Below, piece after piece: positions 1 through 10,727 of a stretch of DNA of 34,393 nt (its first letter is position 1; every line of letters begins with the position of its first letter). The stretch comes from Chromera velia (taxonomy: Eukaryota; Sar; Chromeraceae): positions 8,434 through 42,826 of the forward strand of contig JAHBMJ010000671.1 of assembly GCA_018398765.1 (NCBI GenBank), given 5' to 3'. The position numbers and the translations under genes were made by a program. The notes beneath the pieces are model-generated. The model had not been told where the DNA came from and did not search any database. It worked only from the letters and a program-made list of their open reading frames with translations.

Positions 1-391
1 GGGGGGGGAGGGAGAAGGAGAGGGAGAGAGAGAGAAAGAGAGCTAGAGAGGCAGAGAGGGAGAGGGAGAGGAAGAGGGAGAGGCACAGGGAGAGGGAGAG
101 CGAGAGGGGGAGCGAGAGAGAAAAAGGGAGGGAGGGAAGGAGGGATGGAGGGAGTCTTAGAGCTACTAGAGAGGGAGAGAGAGGGAGAAAAAGAGAGAGA
201 GAGAGAGAGAGAGAGAGGAAGAAAGGGAGGGAGAGAGGGAGGGAGGGAGAGAGTCTCAGAGCTAGAGAGGGAGAGGGAAAGAGAGGGAGGGAGAAAGAAA
301 GAGGGAGAGAGAGAGAGAGTAAGAAGGAGGAAGAGGGAGATAGAGGGGAGTGTGTATAGGGGAGAGGGAGAGGAAGAGGGAAGAGAGAGAA

Positions 392-440
<49 letters not shown>

Positions 441-800
441 AAGAGAGAGAGAGAGGGCGAGGGAGAGGCATAGGGCTAGGCACAGAGAGAGGGAGAGAGG
501 GAAGGAGGGAGAAAGAGAGGAAGAGGGAGGGAGGGAGAAAGACACATGCAGAGGGAGAGAGAGGGTGGGGGGGAGAGAGAGAGAGAGGAAGAGGGAGGGA
601 GGGGGAGAGGGAGAGAGAGACGGGGGGAGAGAGCTAGGGAGAGAGAGAGAGAGAGAAAGAGGGGGGGGGGGGAAGGGACAAAAAGAGGAGGAGTTAGAGG
701 GAGGGGGAGAGAGAGGGAGAGAGAGGGAGGGAAGGAGGGAGAGAGAACAAGAGAAAGAGAGAGACAGGGAACGAAGGAAGAGAGGAAGGAAGGAAAGAAG
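1..800. repeat. GA-rich low-complexity block
   Basis: Nearly pure purine on the + strand: GA, GGGA, GGAA and GAAA runs with no fixed period. Long open frames exist on both strands only because such sequence cannot form stops; they read as Arg/Glu/Gly on one strand and Ser/Leu/Pro on the other. No splice-site or codon pattern supports a gene. The block starts at the window edge, so its full length is unknown. Confidence 0.9.
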
Positions 801-1535
801 GAAGGCTCCATTGAAAAGTCATTCGGTCGCGGAACTTATTTTTGAGACCACCATGCGTGTTCACGAGCGAAGAATCATGGAAGCAGTAATTAATCGGTTG
901 CATGTATTGCACTGCATCCATATGTAAGCAATACGTACATAAGGAATGAGAAAGGTGTTCGTATCAACGACTATACTAGTCTGTACTGGACGAACCGGAA
1001 CTTATCAGAAGTATAAACCTTATAAAACCTTGCATTACCTTCTACCACAGTGCATCAGAGACTTTAAGATCAAATTTAAGCCTTGTAGCGTCGAAACTAG
1101 CCCTTTGCACTCGTTATTCCCAATTATACCTATAGACTTAATTCCTAGCTTAATTCTTTATCTTATATCTTTTTCTCCTTCATTTTCTAGTTTTGATAGA
1201 GAATTATACAAAATTTTTATTATTTATTTTCATTTTTTGAACGATTATATTTTATTTTAGGATTAGGATTATGATTTATGTTTGGAGGATTGGCCTCCCG
1301 CGCCAATGCCGAATATCCCACGTGCAGCTTCCAAGGAAAGCGCCTAGACGCATAAAACCTCCTTCAAAGGCTCCTTGGCAATCAATCCAGAAAAAATATT
1401 CTCGTGATAGATGAATTCCTGTTGTTTAAAATTGTTTTGCTCTAACTTTTTTCATGTCATGATCGTTGACTGGTCCGTCAAACATATCGTCAAACACATG
1501 TTTTTTTTTTGAACATTTTTTCTCAGGGCCCCGGC

Positions 1536-1563
1536 ATACCCCCGGAGCCTGTGGAGGGGGTAT
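1536..1563. repeat. Short perfect hairpin
   Basis: ATACCCCC at 1536-1543 and GGGGGTAT at 1556-1563 are exact reverse complements around a 12-nt loop. The hairpin lies about 600 bases upstream of the helicase start, with no open frame around it. Function unknown; it may be part of a decayed repeat. Confidence 0.5.
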
Positions 1564-1972
1564 CCTGCATATATATTATAAGTTAATTTGGCCTTTTGCT
1601 GAGATGTTGAAAACTTAAATTTCTGCATGGCCCGGGCCCGCGTCGGTCGAGTCGAACTGCCATCTCAGCTGAGCGCATGTTGCTCAGCTCGCAGAGCAAG
1701 GTCAGACATGGTCAGACTCGGAGTCTTGGAGACGACTTGTTCGGAGACAGGGCTCTCAAATGCGCTACGTGATGTCAGAAGATGTCACAGTCGGTCATAG
1801 TAATACTCATACCGAGATCATACCGAGAAACGAGAAACAACGAAGATGAATCGCTTGAAGGTTCGTTCGGTGTTTGCCGACGGGGGTATGTAGAGGTGAA
1901 TCAGGAACGAACCTGACACCTGGTCTTGTGGTCACTGTATCGGTGTGTCCACTTCTCTCTCCCTCCGCTCCG

Positions 1973-1979
1973 TTATAAG
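1973..1979 (+). promoter_or_regulatory. Possible TATA-like element of the helicase gene
   Basis: TTATAAG follows a CT-rich stretch (about 1952-1970) and lies about 180 bases before the ATG at 2159. Position and sequence suit a core promoter, but no other core element is clear and TATA use in this lineage is unknown to me. Confidence 0.25.
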
Positions 1980-2158
1980 CAGAGTGTCGTTCAGTTTGAT
2001 CGACTAACGCTTTTCATTTTGCCACTTAAAGATTGGGACAGCACCTCCTCAAAGCAAACAGCACTCGAATCCTCTTAATTGGTCACACAGCCGGCGTTCC
2101 TCCCAACTTTTCTCCTTCATTTTTTTGCACTGCGCACCGAAGAGATAAGCGCGCCTCC

Positions 2159-3485
2159 ATGGAGGCCCTCGGTATTGCCCCCTGGTTGGTGGATGCCTGC
2201 GAGAAACTGGCCATTCTGGACCCCACCCAGATACAAAAAGAGTCCATTCCCCTCATCCTGCAAGGAAGAGACCTGATCGGAAACTCCCAGACTGGGTCAG
2301 GAAAAACGGCCTGCTACTGCCTGCCGATTCTGCAAAAATTGGCGGAGGACCCGTATGGCGTTTTTGCGCTGGTTCTCCTACCCACTCGCGAGCTGGCTTT
2401 GCAGGTTTCTGACCACTTTGCCGCCCTGGGAGCACCAATGGGTCTTGTCCACCTGACCATTACAGGGGGCGTGGAGTCACGGTCCCAGGCCACACAGCTG
2501 GCCAGACGGCCACATGTTGTGATTGCGACCCCTGGGCGTCTGTCGGAAATGTTGGAGACTCCCGAGAGTGACGCCAAAAAGGCATTCAAAAATTTGAGGG
2601 TGAGTGCGTGAGTGAGTGACCAAGGGGGGGTCTATCAAAAGATGCAACGCAATGGCACAGGGGGGGGCGGAGGAGATGGGTCGGGGAGAGAAAGGCACAC
2701 GTGCGCACGCAACGTGTGTGACAGAGAGATAAGGAGGGAGCTTGTCGATGAAACAGCTAGCGCGAGCGAACATGTTTCTGCTGGCCCGTCTGTTCCTTTT
2801 GCGCGATGAAGTATCGCTGTCCCTCTGCGTGTACTTTGTGAGTGCAGTGGAATCAGGCAGACCAAAAACCTGTGTGCTGCCTTTGCCTGCAGTTTTTTGT
2901 CCTCGACGAGGCTGATCGGCTGTTGCAATCAACTTTTGAGGACGACATGGCATCGGTCGGTCCCTGCCTGCGTTTGTGGGGAGAGCCTCGATCGGCGCGG
3001 CAGTCAAGCAGACACGCAAACACTCACTCACTGTCACAGAAAGACAGACGGAGAGAGAAATGGAATCTCGTACACACTCTCTCTTTCACACACAAACTCA
3101 AAAAGGGGGATAGCACGCGAATCTTCCGCCGCACTGGCCGTCTCCATGCCTTCCTAAATCTGCGTGCACTGCCTGCTGTTTTCCTTCCGTCTCTTTCTCA
3201 AGAGAAATGTTCATTTGTACGGCGCAGCCTGCGAGCATGAATCTGTGTTGCCGAAGGATGGTGATTCCCTGTTGTGCGTTTCGGTGACTCATCCTTGACC
3301 CTGAGCTTTCTGCCCGCCCCCCCCAAAGCTACAGGTGGAGGGATCTTTGAAGAATTTGTCTATTGATGTGAATGAAATTGACTTCTTCCAATGCCACATG
3401 CAGATTTTGGATAAACTTCCCTCAGCAGCAACGGGAAGACAGACGCTCCTCTTCTCCGCAACACTCACAGACGCAATAGAGGTAG

Positions 3486-3519
<34 letters not shown>

Positions 3520-6184
3520 TCGCGTGCCCGCCTGCCTGCCTGTTTGTTTGTCTGTTTGTTTGTGTCTGCACGTCTCTGCCTTTTATCTCTGTAAAACTAT
3601 AGAGGGCGCCTATGGAAGTTTTCGTCCCTCCTTCTCGGGGTTTTGCGACTTCTTTCTGCCCACCCTTGATGCATCTGTCTTTCATTTTTTCCCTTTTTGG
3701 TGGGCGCTCCTTATCTCCCCCCCTCGCTCTCTGTCTGTGTATGTGTGTCGCTTTCGCTTTATGCAGGCGTTGCGTGATTCCTTCAGAAGCACGCGGGGAA
3801 ACGAGATGGCCGTTGTCGACTGCTCGAAGGATCAGGTGATGAAGGTCAGTCAGTCAGTTTATCGAACGCTTGAATATTTCTCTCCTACATGCTGTTAAGT
3901 CTTTTCGTTTTCTCTCTTTCTTGCTGCTGCTTTTCCGGTCCCGATACACAGTGAGTGTGCTTTTGCCTTTAGGCGGGACAACTCAAGACTCTCTCTCGCT
4001 CTCTCTTTCCATGCTCATGTATGAATGTGTGTGTGTGTGTGTGTTCGCGTGCGCGCGCATGTGTATGTGCATGTGTATTTGTGGGCGTGCGTGTGGTGTC
4101 TGTGACCTGTGAAAACGCAAAGCTCGCGTTCCTATCTACATGGCTGCCAATGTCCATCCGCCCTTTTTTGTCCGTCATATCTGAGACTGAGTCTTCTGCA
4201 CATGCATCTTTCTGTCAACCTGATCCAATGCGTGGGCCTACCAGGGCACTGTACGCTCCCTCCCTCTTGGCTGCTCTCCACACAGGCCCCCGAGAGTCTC
4301 CAGCACAAGTACCTTTTTGTGCCTAGTCGCCAGAGACTAGGCTATCTGTTCTCTGTCCTGTCTAACGATGAGGCCACCAAGGGGGTCCAGGGAATAGTCT
4401 TTGTGAACACGTGCGGGTGGGTGGGTCATGGGGGGTTTAATTTGTTTTTATTAGAGCACTTATTAATACTGAAGAAAAGCTGTTCGTCCAGTTTCTCTCT
4501 GTGGTTCCATTCGTGTGGGTACGCCGGTGAATTTTCTTCAATTGAAGGGTTGGGACCAGAGGGTCTTGGGCTGAAAGGAAGTTGCAACGAGGGCATCCCA
4601 AATGTTCTCTCTGGGGTGACATTTTGCTCTCTGCTTGATGAGGAAGAGTACCGCAGTCTGAGATCTCTCCTGGATGGATGGTGGCCGTCTCTTTTGTCGT
4701 CTGGAGGTAGAAGGCTGGATGAATGGATGGATGGGTGCGGAGACGAACAAAATTTTCTGCTGTCTTCCATCCGCTCTCGGAATGGTCGTCGTGGGGCCTG
4801 TGTGAGCGTTTGCTGAGTTTCTCTGTGTTCTTCCTTTCCTCTCACGCACACACTGGCGTCCTAGATGACGTGGGAAACCACCAATGCTACTGAATGAATG
4901 AATGGACGCAGGGAGTGCCAACTACTGTGCACGACGCTGACCCTATTGGGTTTCCAGGCTACACCCCTCCACTCTCTACTGGACATGCGGCGGCGTGTCG
5001 CTTCTCTCTGTCAGTCAGTCACGTGCATGGTGATCATCAGCTCGTGTGTCGTCGCTGTTTTCTTTTTTTCTCTGCCTCTTCTCTTCATCCAAAGCATCCC
5101 CTGTCCCTAACTCCCAATTCATCTCTGATCTTTCTTGTATGTACCCCCTACCGTTGCTCTCTTGCCTTAATTTCTCTGCAGCAAAATTTCGTTCTGCCGT
5201 CTCGGACCTGCTTGTGTGCACTGACGTCGGGAGCAGGGGTCTGGACATTCCGTTCGTGGGTTTTGTGATCAACTTCGACATGCCGAGAGAGGCGGAGGAC
5301 TACTTGCATCGAGTCGGAAGGACAGCGAGAGCAGGTCGGGGGTCAGATGGGAAACGGTGGAAGAAAGACAGAGGCACAGGCAGAGGACATGCAGGAGAGA
5401 TTCGGAGAGGCGACAGAGAAAGGAAACCCAAAGACGCAAACACACGCACTCTCTCTCACACACGCACGCAGGCAAGCACGGCTATTTCATACATACATGA
5501 ATGTAGAAAGAAGGGGGTGACAGAAAAGGAAAGCCAACTAAAGAGACAGAGAAAGAGAAGGAGTCGAGACAACGATCAAGCCAGTGAAACAAAAAATTGA
5601 CGAGTTGGATGGAAGCAGGTTGGCAAGGTGGTGCCCTCATGTCAGCACTTTCCATCACTTCCTTTGTGTGCGTCAGGGGGGGCGGGGGAGGGGAATAGGG
5701 GTGCGATCCACTGCGAAGAAAGGCAAGCAAACAATCCACCAGCCTATCTGAGTCCCAATCCCCTTGTCCGTCTGCCTCTCTTCCTGCCTGCAGGGCGTCA
5801 AGGTGTGGCCGTCTCCTTTGTGACTGAGCGGGACGTCCCTAAGGTATGTGATGTGGATTTGTTGGCTTGCTTTCCTTCCCTTCCCTTTTTGTCCTTCTCT
5901 GTTGTGGGTGGAGGGACAGAGCGGTTTCTATGCGGCAAAGAAGGGATGCGTCTAAATCAGAAATCTGCGGGGGGCTTGGTGTACATGCGGATCGCTTCTT
6001 GAGCTGGTCTCGCACACACACACACACACACAAGCGAGATGAATCGATCGAATTTTACGCGCATGCGAATGCTTAACGGTAGCCCAAAAACCGAAGGACC
6101 GACAGGTAGAGAGACGTACACATAGAGCGTGGAAAATCAAATTTGAGGATTTTGTCCCCCTCCCTTTCTCTCTCTCCCTCTCCT

Positions 6185-6250
<66 letters not shown>

Positions 6251-6365
6251 GGTTCACAAGATCGAGGGCAGCCTGGGAATCCGGCTGGAGCCTCTGGAGG
6301 TGGACGAAGACGAAGTCGTCAAAAGTCAGTCCCCGTCATTGTCTCCCTTATTCTGCATTGTGCGT

Positions 6366-6447
<82 letters not shown>

Positions 6448-7790
6448 GCGTCAGAAGTGAAGAAGAAGGGGAAATTCACTGAGTGAAGCAAGTCGCCGAG
6501 TGATGTTCTCCTCCCTCCCATCTGATGGATCCGGGGTGCTCACATAACTGTCTGGGTAAACGGTTTGGACGGGGGCTGCCCAAAAGGGGCTGAGACGGCC
6601 GGAGGAAGGAAAGGGGAGGGGGGGAAAGCAAGTTGTCAGGGTGCAAGAACAGGATAAAGTCTCAGCCGGCCTGTTTCTCTGCATTGACAGATTCTTTCTC
6701 CTCTATCCTTCGCCTTCGGTCGGCTGTTGCAGAGCTGAACAAGGTTGCGAAAGCCCAACACAAGGCGAACTCTGTCAGTCAGTATGTCTTTCTTTTCTTA
6801 GCTATCTTTTTGAGAGGCCCTGTCTGTGTTCTCCATTCATTTTTCCGTCTTTTCTTTTTTCCTTCAGTCGTTGAGTCAGGATTCTTCAGTGGGATTTTCT
6901 CTTTCGTGCTTACAATGCTGGAGCAACAATCGCACGACCTTTCGGTCAATGAGAGTGCCTCTGTGGGCTTCTTTCGTTGACCCTTTGCAACAGTTGTCAG
7001 ATTCCCTCTTTCTCCACCTCGCTGTGTCTCTTTTGCGGATATTTGTATGCTCTGCGTCTATTGCTCTTCCCTCTAACTGTCTGTCTGCAGATTCTCTCAG
7101 ACTCGGGTTTTGTCGACAAGGTCGAGACTGCGAAGGTTTGTTTGTTTCCGTTCTCTGGTTGGTTCGGTCGGGGAAGTTTCTTTCCTCCTTCATTGCGTGC
7201 CCGTCCCTTCCCATTGAAAGAAAGGAAGGGAGAAAACAAAGATGCCGACGGGCCTGGCAGAGAGAGGGCTTCAGGGGGCAGCCAGTCCTTAGCTGCAATA
7301 GAAATGCGTGGTGAGGAGGAAAAGAGGGACCTGACTTCCGGTCGATCTGTCTTTCAGGTGTGCGAAGAACTTTGCGCCGTTTTTCGTGAGCCTTTCTGTT
7401 ACTTTCCAAGACGCGACCCGAACAGCCTTCCCTCTTCTTCTTCACCTCCTTCCCTAGGAATATTTGGCAAGTCGTCGTCTCCTTGTACTTCGTGTGCATC
7501 CTGTGCAGGAGTTTCGTGAGAAGGCACGGAAACTGAAGGACCAGGCCGCCAATGGAGACGCCCCCAAAAGTGGAACGTCTTCTGTCCCGTCAGGGAAGAA
7601 GAAAAACATCAAGTCCGGCAAGACGGGGGCAGATGGGGGTGCTGCAGTGAAAAAGAAGTTCAAGAGCAACTCTGACAAGAAGAAATCGGGATTATCTGAA
7701 CAAAACGTGGGTGGGAAGAAGGCAAAGAAGGTTAACAAAGACTCTCTGACGTTCAAGACAGGGATGTCAAAAGAGAAAAAAGTCTTGTAA
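2159..7790 (+). CDS. DDX49: DEAD-box ATP-dependent RNA helicase, DDX49/Dbp8 family (12 exons)
   Basis: Exons: 2159-2599, 2893-2955, 3335-3481, 3767-3844, 4286-4416, 4912-5009, 5182-5334, 5794-5843, 6252-6324, 6691-6773, 7091-7135, 7509-7790. All phases agree and give about 547 aa. Motifs in order: Q motif (PTQIQ near residue 22); motif I SQTGSGKT (43-50); PTRELA; TPGR; DEAD (152-155) split off by intron 1; SAT (209-211); the IVFVNTC region; [21 protein letters not shown]. Order, spacing and flanking residues match the DDX49/Dbp8 branch, whose yeast member acts in 18S rRNA processing and small-subunit assembly in the nucleolus; that role is inferred here. The last exon encodes a Lys-rich tail typical of nucleolar helicases. 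ATG 2159 was chosen because homology begins there and the longer frame opens only with TTG. Exons 9-11 encode the less conserved part after motif VI and are less certain. Confidence 0.93.
3485..3519. repeat. (GTCT)n tract in helicase intron 3
   Basis: About eight TCTG/GTCT units start three bases after the donor at 3482, followed by imperfect CTGT-rich sequence. Another (GT)n tract lies in intron 4 near 4026-4045. Confidence 0.85.
6165..6248 (+). repeat. (CT)n(GT)n tract forming the polypyrimidine region before helicase exon 9
   Basis: A run of CT followed by about 14 GT units ends three bases before the acceptor GAAG at 6248-6251. The microsatellite occupies the place of the polypyrimidine tract. 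The acceptor is one of the few that is not TGCAG-like. Confidence 0.8.
6360..6444. repeat. (GT)n tract in helicase intron 9
   Basis: About 40 GT dinucleotides with a few GC interruptions, starting about 35 bases after the donor at 6325. It is intronic; open frames across it read only Cys/Val. Confidence 0.9.
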
Positions 7791-9194
7791 ATTTGAGCCA
7801 TAATGAGCTTGATGATGATGATCATGGTGATGATGATAAAAGGGGTTGAGTCTAAGTTTCGGGGAAGCGAAATACACTAGAAATGCAAAGCCAATCGAGA
7901 AGTCAGGGCAATGATCGAGGGTTCTAGCTATAGCTGTTTTAAATTCAATTCAACTATGAATGTAATTTTAAGAAATTAACTCTTTAGAGCTATAGATAAA
8001 GCACCAAATGATGTGAATAGGTTACTACGTTTCAATGAGCTAGCGTATCTCAATTTACTTCAGATATTTCAAAACTAGATTTCAAAACCAATAATTCAAT
8101 TTACTACGCCCTGGCCAGGAATTTAATATGACATGCGTTGTAAAATCTTTAGGTCGCTAGATCTAGGATTTAACCCTCAATCATCATCATCATCATCATC
8201 AGGTATGACCTTTTCTAAATCTATACGATATCATTGAAATAAAGAAAAAAAAAATAATTCTTCAATTTCTTTGTCCTCTATAGTTATCACATGAGTATTC
8301 GTACATGCACATGTTTTCCTTTGTTTCCCTACGTTTCTTGAATATGTTACTAAATTAAAATGTATAACATATTCAGATAATATTTTTATTAGTTAAAAAA
8401 TGTGTATTGAGAGACATATATCGATTCTTTTTCTTTTAAAAACAGTTTTCATTCTCTTCAACACCAATGGTTTAGGGTATGACAAGATATAATCTTTGTT
8501 TATATATTCTTTCAAATTTCTTTGATCTGATTTCTGTATTCTTTTTATGTTTTGTTCAATGTTCTAATTATAATTTTAAAAAAATATATCTCTTCAGTGC
8601 TCTGTATGGTACTGACTATCTCGTCGCCGTCTCTCCTTCGCGATGCACGGCGACACCGTCGCCGACACACGCCGCGGCTTGCACTTGCTCGCGTATATTC
8701 AGTGCGCGCGATTAATAATGTGCGGATTACAGTGTGCGCGTTTAATAATCGTGCGGATTAATAAGGCACTAAATAATAACTTTATACTGTAACGCGTCTG
8801 TGACATGTCACAAAATTCCTTCACGCGGGTGGCCCGGAAAGCAAAGCTGGTGGGGCACTTCCGATAAGCGAGACACCTCAAGAATTACATATTTTGACTC
8901 ACAAGATCGTTCGCACGGAGACTATCAGATCTTTTCCCTTCTCCCTCCCTTGTGATATGTCATAATTTTCTGCAAGTTGAAGACCATTGCGATTGAATGT
9001 TTTCTGCAGTTGAGCCGTTGTGTCAGTCTGACTGTGCGAGGTTATGGTTGGGCGAGAGGTATAACCCCTTGCTCACCATAACCTCGGACAATCCAACAGA
9101 CGGAGACGACAGACCGATCTTCTTTTCTTTTTTCTTTTTCTTTCGTACAGATTGACAGACAGACAACAGGGTGAGCCGAAGCTTTGCGAACAGA
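7791..9194. other. AT-rich spacer between the helicase and the small gene
   Basis: No gene supported. It begins with the helicase 3' region, including GATGAT repeats near 7810-7838. 7900-8600 is strongly AT-rich with (ATC)n near 8180-8201. A GC-rich patch at 8625-8700 precedes a short direct repeat at 8702-8760. From about 9000 composition returns to gene-like levels, with a T-rich pyrimidine run at 9118-9145 just before the next gene. Confidence 0.6.
8702..8760. repeat. Two near-identical ~27-bp direct repeats
   Basis: Two adjacent units share GTGCGCG-(A/T)TTAATAAT-(C)-GTGCGGATTA. The second has an extra C and one substitution. They lie about 450 bases upstream of the small gene at 9195, in a sharp GC-to-AT transition. 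Role unknown. Confidence 0.6.
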
Positions 9195-9671
9195 ATGCCA
9201 TGGGGTTCTACCCAGAAGAAAGAAGATCCCTCAAAAGGAAAGGTGCTCGAGGCAAAAGCACTTGTCAGAGCTTCCATTCAAGTCAGTCGCTGGTCCGTCT
9301 CTGTTAGCTTCCTGTTCCTTTTACACTGTTGGGCACTTTTGCTTTGTGTAAATGTGTATTGCTACGTTCTTTCCTTCATTCTTTCCCCGTCTTAGCCATT
9401 TCAGTCTTTTCCCCTCTAACAAGCTGTTTGCCTGCATGTATGTGCTTCCTTTGATCGCGTCTTTATAGGACCTGGAACCGCTTCATATCTCCTGCACACC
9501 ATCCTGACATTGACACCTACTACATTGTTATCGCATTAAGACTCTCCGGCCACTTCTTTGTTCCCCTTTCCCTCTCCTGTGATGCAGTCTTTGCGCGGTG
9601 ACTTCGAGTTCTCTAGCGACACCGAAGAAGCATCTCAAATCGTTAAAGACATCATGAACAACAAAAGCTAG
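9195..9671 (+). CDS. Small two-exon gene, 56-aa protein of unknown function
   Basis: Exons 9195-9281 and 9588-9671, phase 0. Donor GTCAGT and acceptor GATGCAG match the dominant splice signals of the neighbouring genes, which is the main evidence that it is real. The protein begins MPWGSTQKKEDPSKGK, is Lys-rich at the N-terminus and acidic then basic at the C-terminus (about residues 34-56), and has no signal peptide or membrane segment. I do not recognise a family. ATG 9195 was chosen because the frame upstream opens with GTG only. It could instead be the end of a longer gene whose 5' exons I missed, or continue through an alternative donor at 9685 (GTGAGT). It is followed directly by a minisatellite. 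Confidence 0.5.
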
Positions 9672-9750
9672 GAGGATCCCAACATGTGAGTCTCCTTCAT
9701 TCATTCAGATCAGAGATCAAGCGAGAATAAGCGACACTGGCAGGCCGAGA

Positions 9751-10120
9751 TTGAAGTGTAGTGAGTCTGTGGCCTGTCGTCTAAAAAGCCGACCCATCCC
9801 TTTCTCCTCTCTTCCTATCTCGGTTTGCCTGTCTCTCCCAAGCTTGAAGTATAGTAAGTCTGTGGCCTGTCGTCTAAAAAGGCGACCCATCCCTTTCTCC
9901 TCTCTTCCCACCTCGGTTTGTCTCAGACTGTCTCTCCCGAGCTTGAAGTGTAGTGAGACAGTCACTGTGGCCTGTCGTCTAAAAAGACGACCCATCCCTT
10001 TCTCCTCTCTTCCCACCTCGGTTTGTCTCAGACTGTCTCTCCTGAGCTTGAAGTGCAGTAAGTCTGAGGCCTGTCGTCTAAGAGGGCGACCCATCCCTTT
10101 CTCGTCTCTTCCCACTTCGG
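9751..10120. repeat. Minisatellite, four units of about 93-105 bp
   Basis: The core GGCCTGTCGTCTAA recurs at 9771, 9864, 9969 and 10068, giving periods of 93, 105 and 99 bp, all multiples of three. Each unit holds a short inverted repeat, GTCGTC-TAAAAA-G.CGAC, perfect in unit 3 (9974-9991) and near-perfect elsewhere. Both strands stay open across the array, so it was considered as coding. No splice or start signal supports that, and I call it non-coding. Confidence 0.85.
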
Positions 10121-10242
10121 CGATTGATGAGACAGGCTAGTGAGACAGAATAATTGAGTAGATATTCTTTGTACATTTCTAATATGTTTGAAGGCGTTTC
10201 TTTCTTTGTTTTGTGTAATAATTATTATGTAAGTCTGAGGAG

Positions 10243-10440
10243 ATGAAAGAGAAAATCAACGTGATCCGAAAGGCGGCTTCATCTATGCTCACCTCCACGG
10301 GAGAAGATGACGTACTAAGGGAACTGCAGAACTATATGGAACACCCCGCCGTGCTTTCCGCTCTGTCAAAGTCCTTTAATGTCAAGGAGTCTTCTTCTTC
10401 TTCTTCTTTTTCTTCTTCTTCTTCTTCTTCTTCTTTCTAG
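10243..10440 (+). CDS. Doubtful small reading frame with a poly-serine end
   Basis: ATG at 10243 opens 65 codons. The first ~48 residues (MKEKINVIRKAASSML onward) look like ordinary helical, charged protein. The rest is Ser with a few Phe, read from the TTC/TCT array, ending at TAG 10438-10440. It could be a short gene, a missed 3' exon of the 9195-9671 gene, or chance. I see no clear acceptor or promoter, and I do not recognise the sequence. Confidence 0.3.
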   Translation: MKEKINVIRKAASSMLTSTGEDDVLRELQNYMEHPAVLSALSKSFNVKESSSSSSFSSSSSSSSF

Positions 10441-10727
10441 TCTTCTTCTTCTTCTTTCTAGTCTTCTTCTTCTTCTTCCTAGTCTTCTTCTTCTTTCTAG
10501 TCTTCTTCTTCTTCTTTCTAGTCTTTTTCTTCTTCTTCCTCTTCTTCTCCTTCTTTTTCTTCTTCTTCTTCTTCTTTTTCTTCTTCTTCTTCTCCTTCTC
10601 TTTCTCCTTCTCCTTCTCTTTCTCCTTCTCCTTCTCCTTCTCCTTCCCCTTCCCCTTCCCCTTTCCCTTCTTCTTCTTCTTCTTCTTCTTCTTCTTCTTC
10701 TTTTTCTTCTTCTCTTCTTCATCTACA
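10388..10727. repeat. Large TTC/GAA triplet array
   Basis: About 340 bp of TTC/CTT with variants. The left part (10430-10520) has a higher-order pattern in which CTAG recurs every 17-24 bases between TTC blocks. The right part drifts to CTCCTT and CCCTT units before returning to TTC. Purine/pyrimidine mirror sequence of this kind can form triplex DNA (established for GAA/TTC). Long open frames here encode only Arg/Lys or Ser/Leu and are artefacts. Confidence 0.95.

Larger units (their letters stand above)
801..2158. other. AT-rich spacer and 5' region of the helicase gene
   Basis: No supported gene. Roughly 930-1500 is AT-rich with a short unsupported frame. From about 1520 the sequence becomes GC-richer, contains a perfect 8-bp inverted repeat (1536-1563) and leads into the helicase gene. 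The 2033-2158 stretch is open in the helicase frame but opens with TTG, so I treat it as 5' UTR. Confidence 0.6.

Noticed and set aside
145-927. 260-codon frame rich in Arg/Glu, with mirror Ser/Leu frames on the other strand
   Set aside because: It is the translation of a GA repeat; stops are absent because of composition, and there is no splice or start support.
946-1260. 104-codon AT-rich frame upstream of the helicase
   Set aside because: Phe/Ile/Ser-rich as expected from AT-rich DNA. No family resemblance, no splice partner.
2033-2158. N-terminal extension of the helicase frame
   Set aside because: The frame opens with TTG, has no ATG before 2159, and homology begins right at that ATG.
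9717-10140. 130-codon frames on both strands across the minisatellite
   Set aside because: Open only because unit lengths are multiples of three. No ATG/splice context; kept as a finding rather than a gene.
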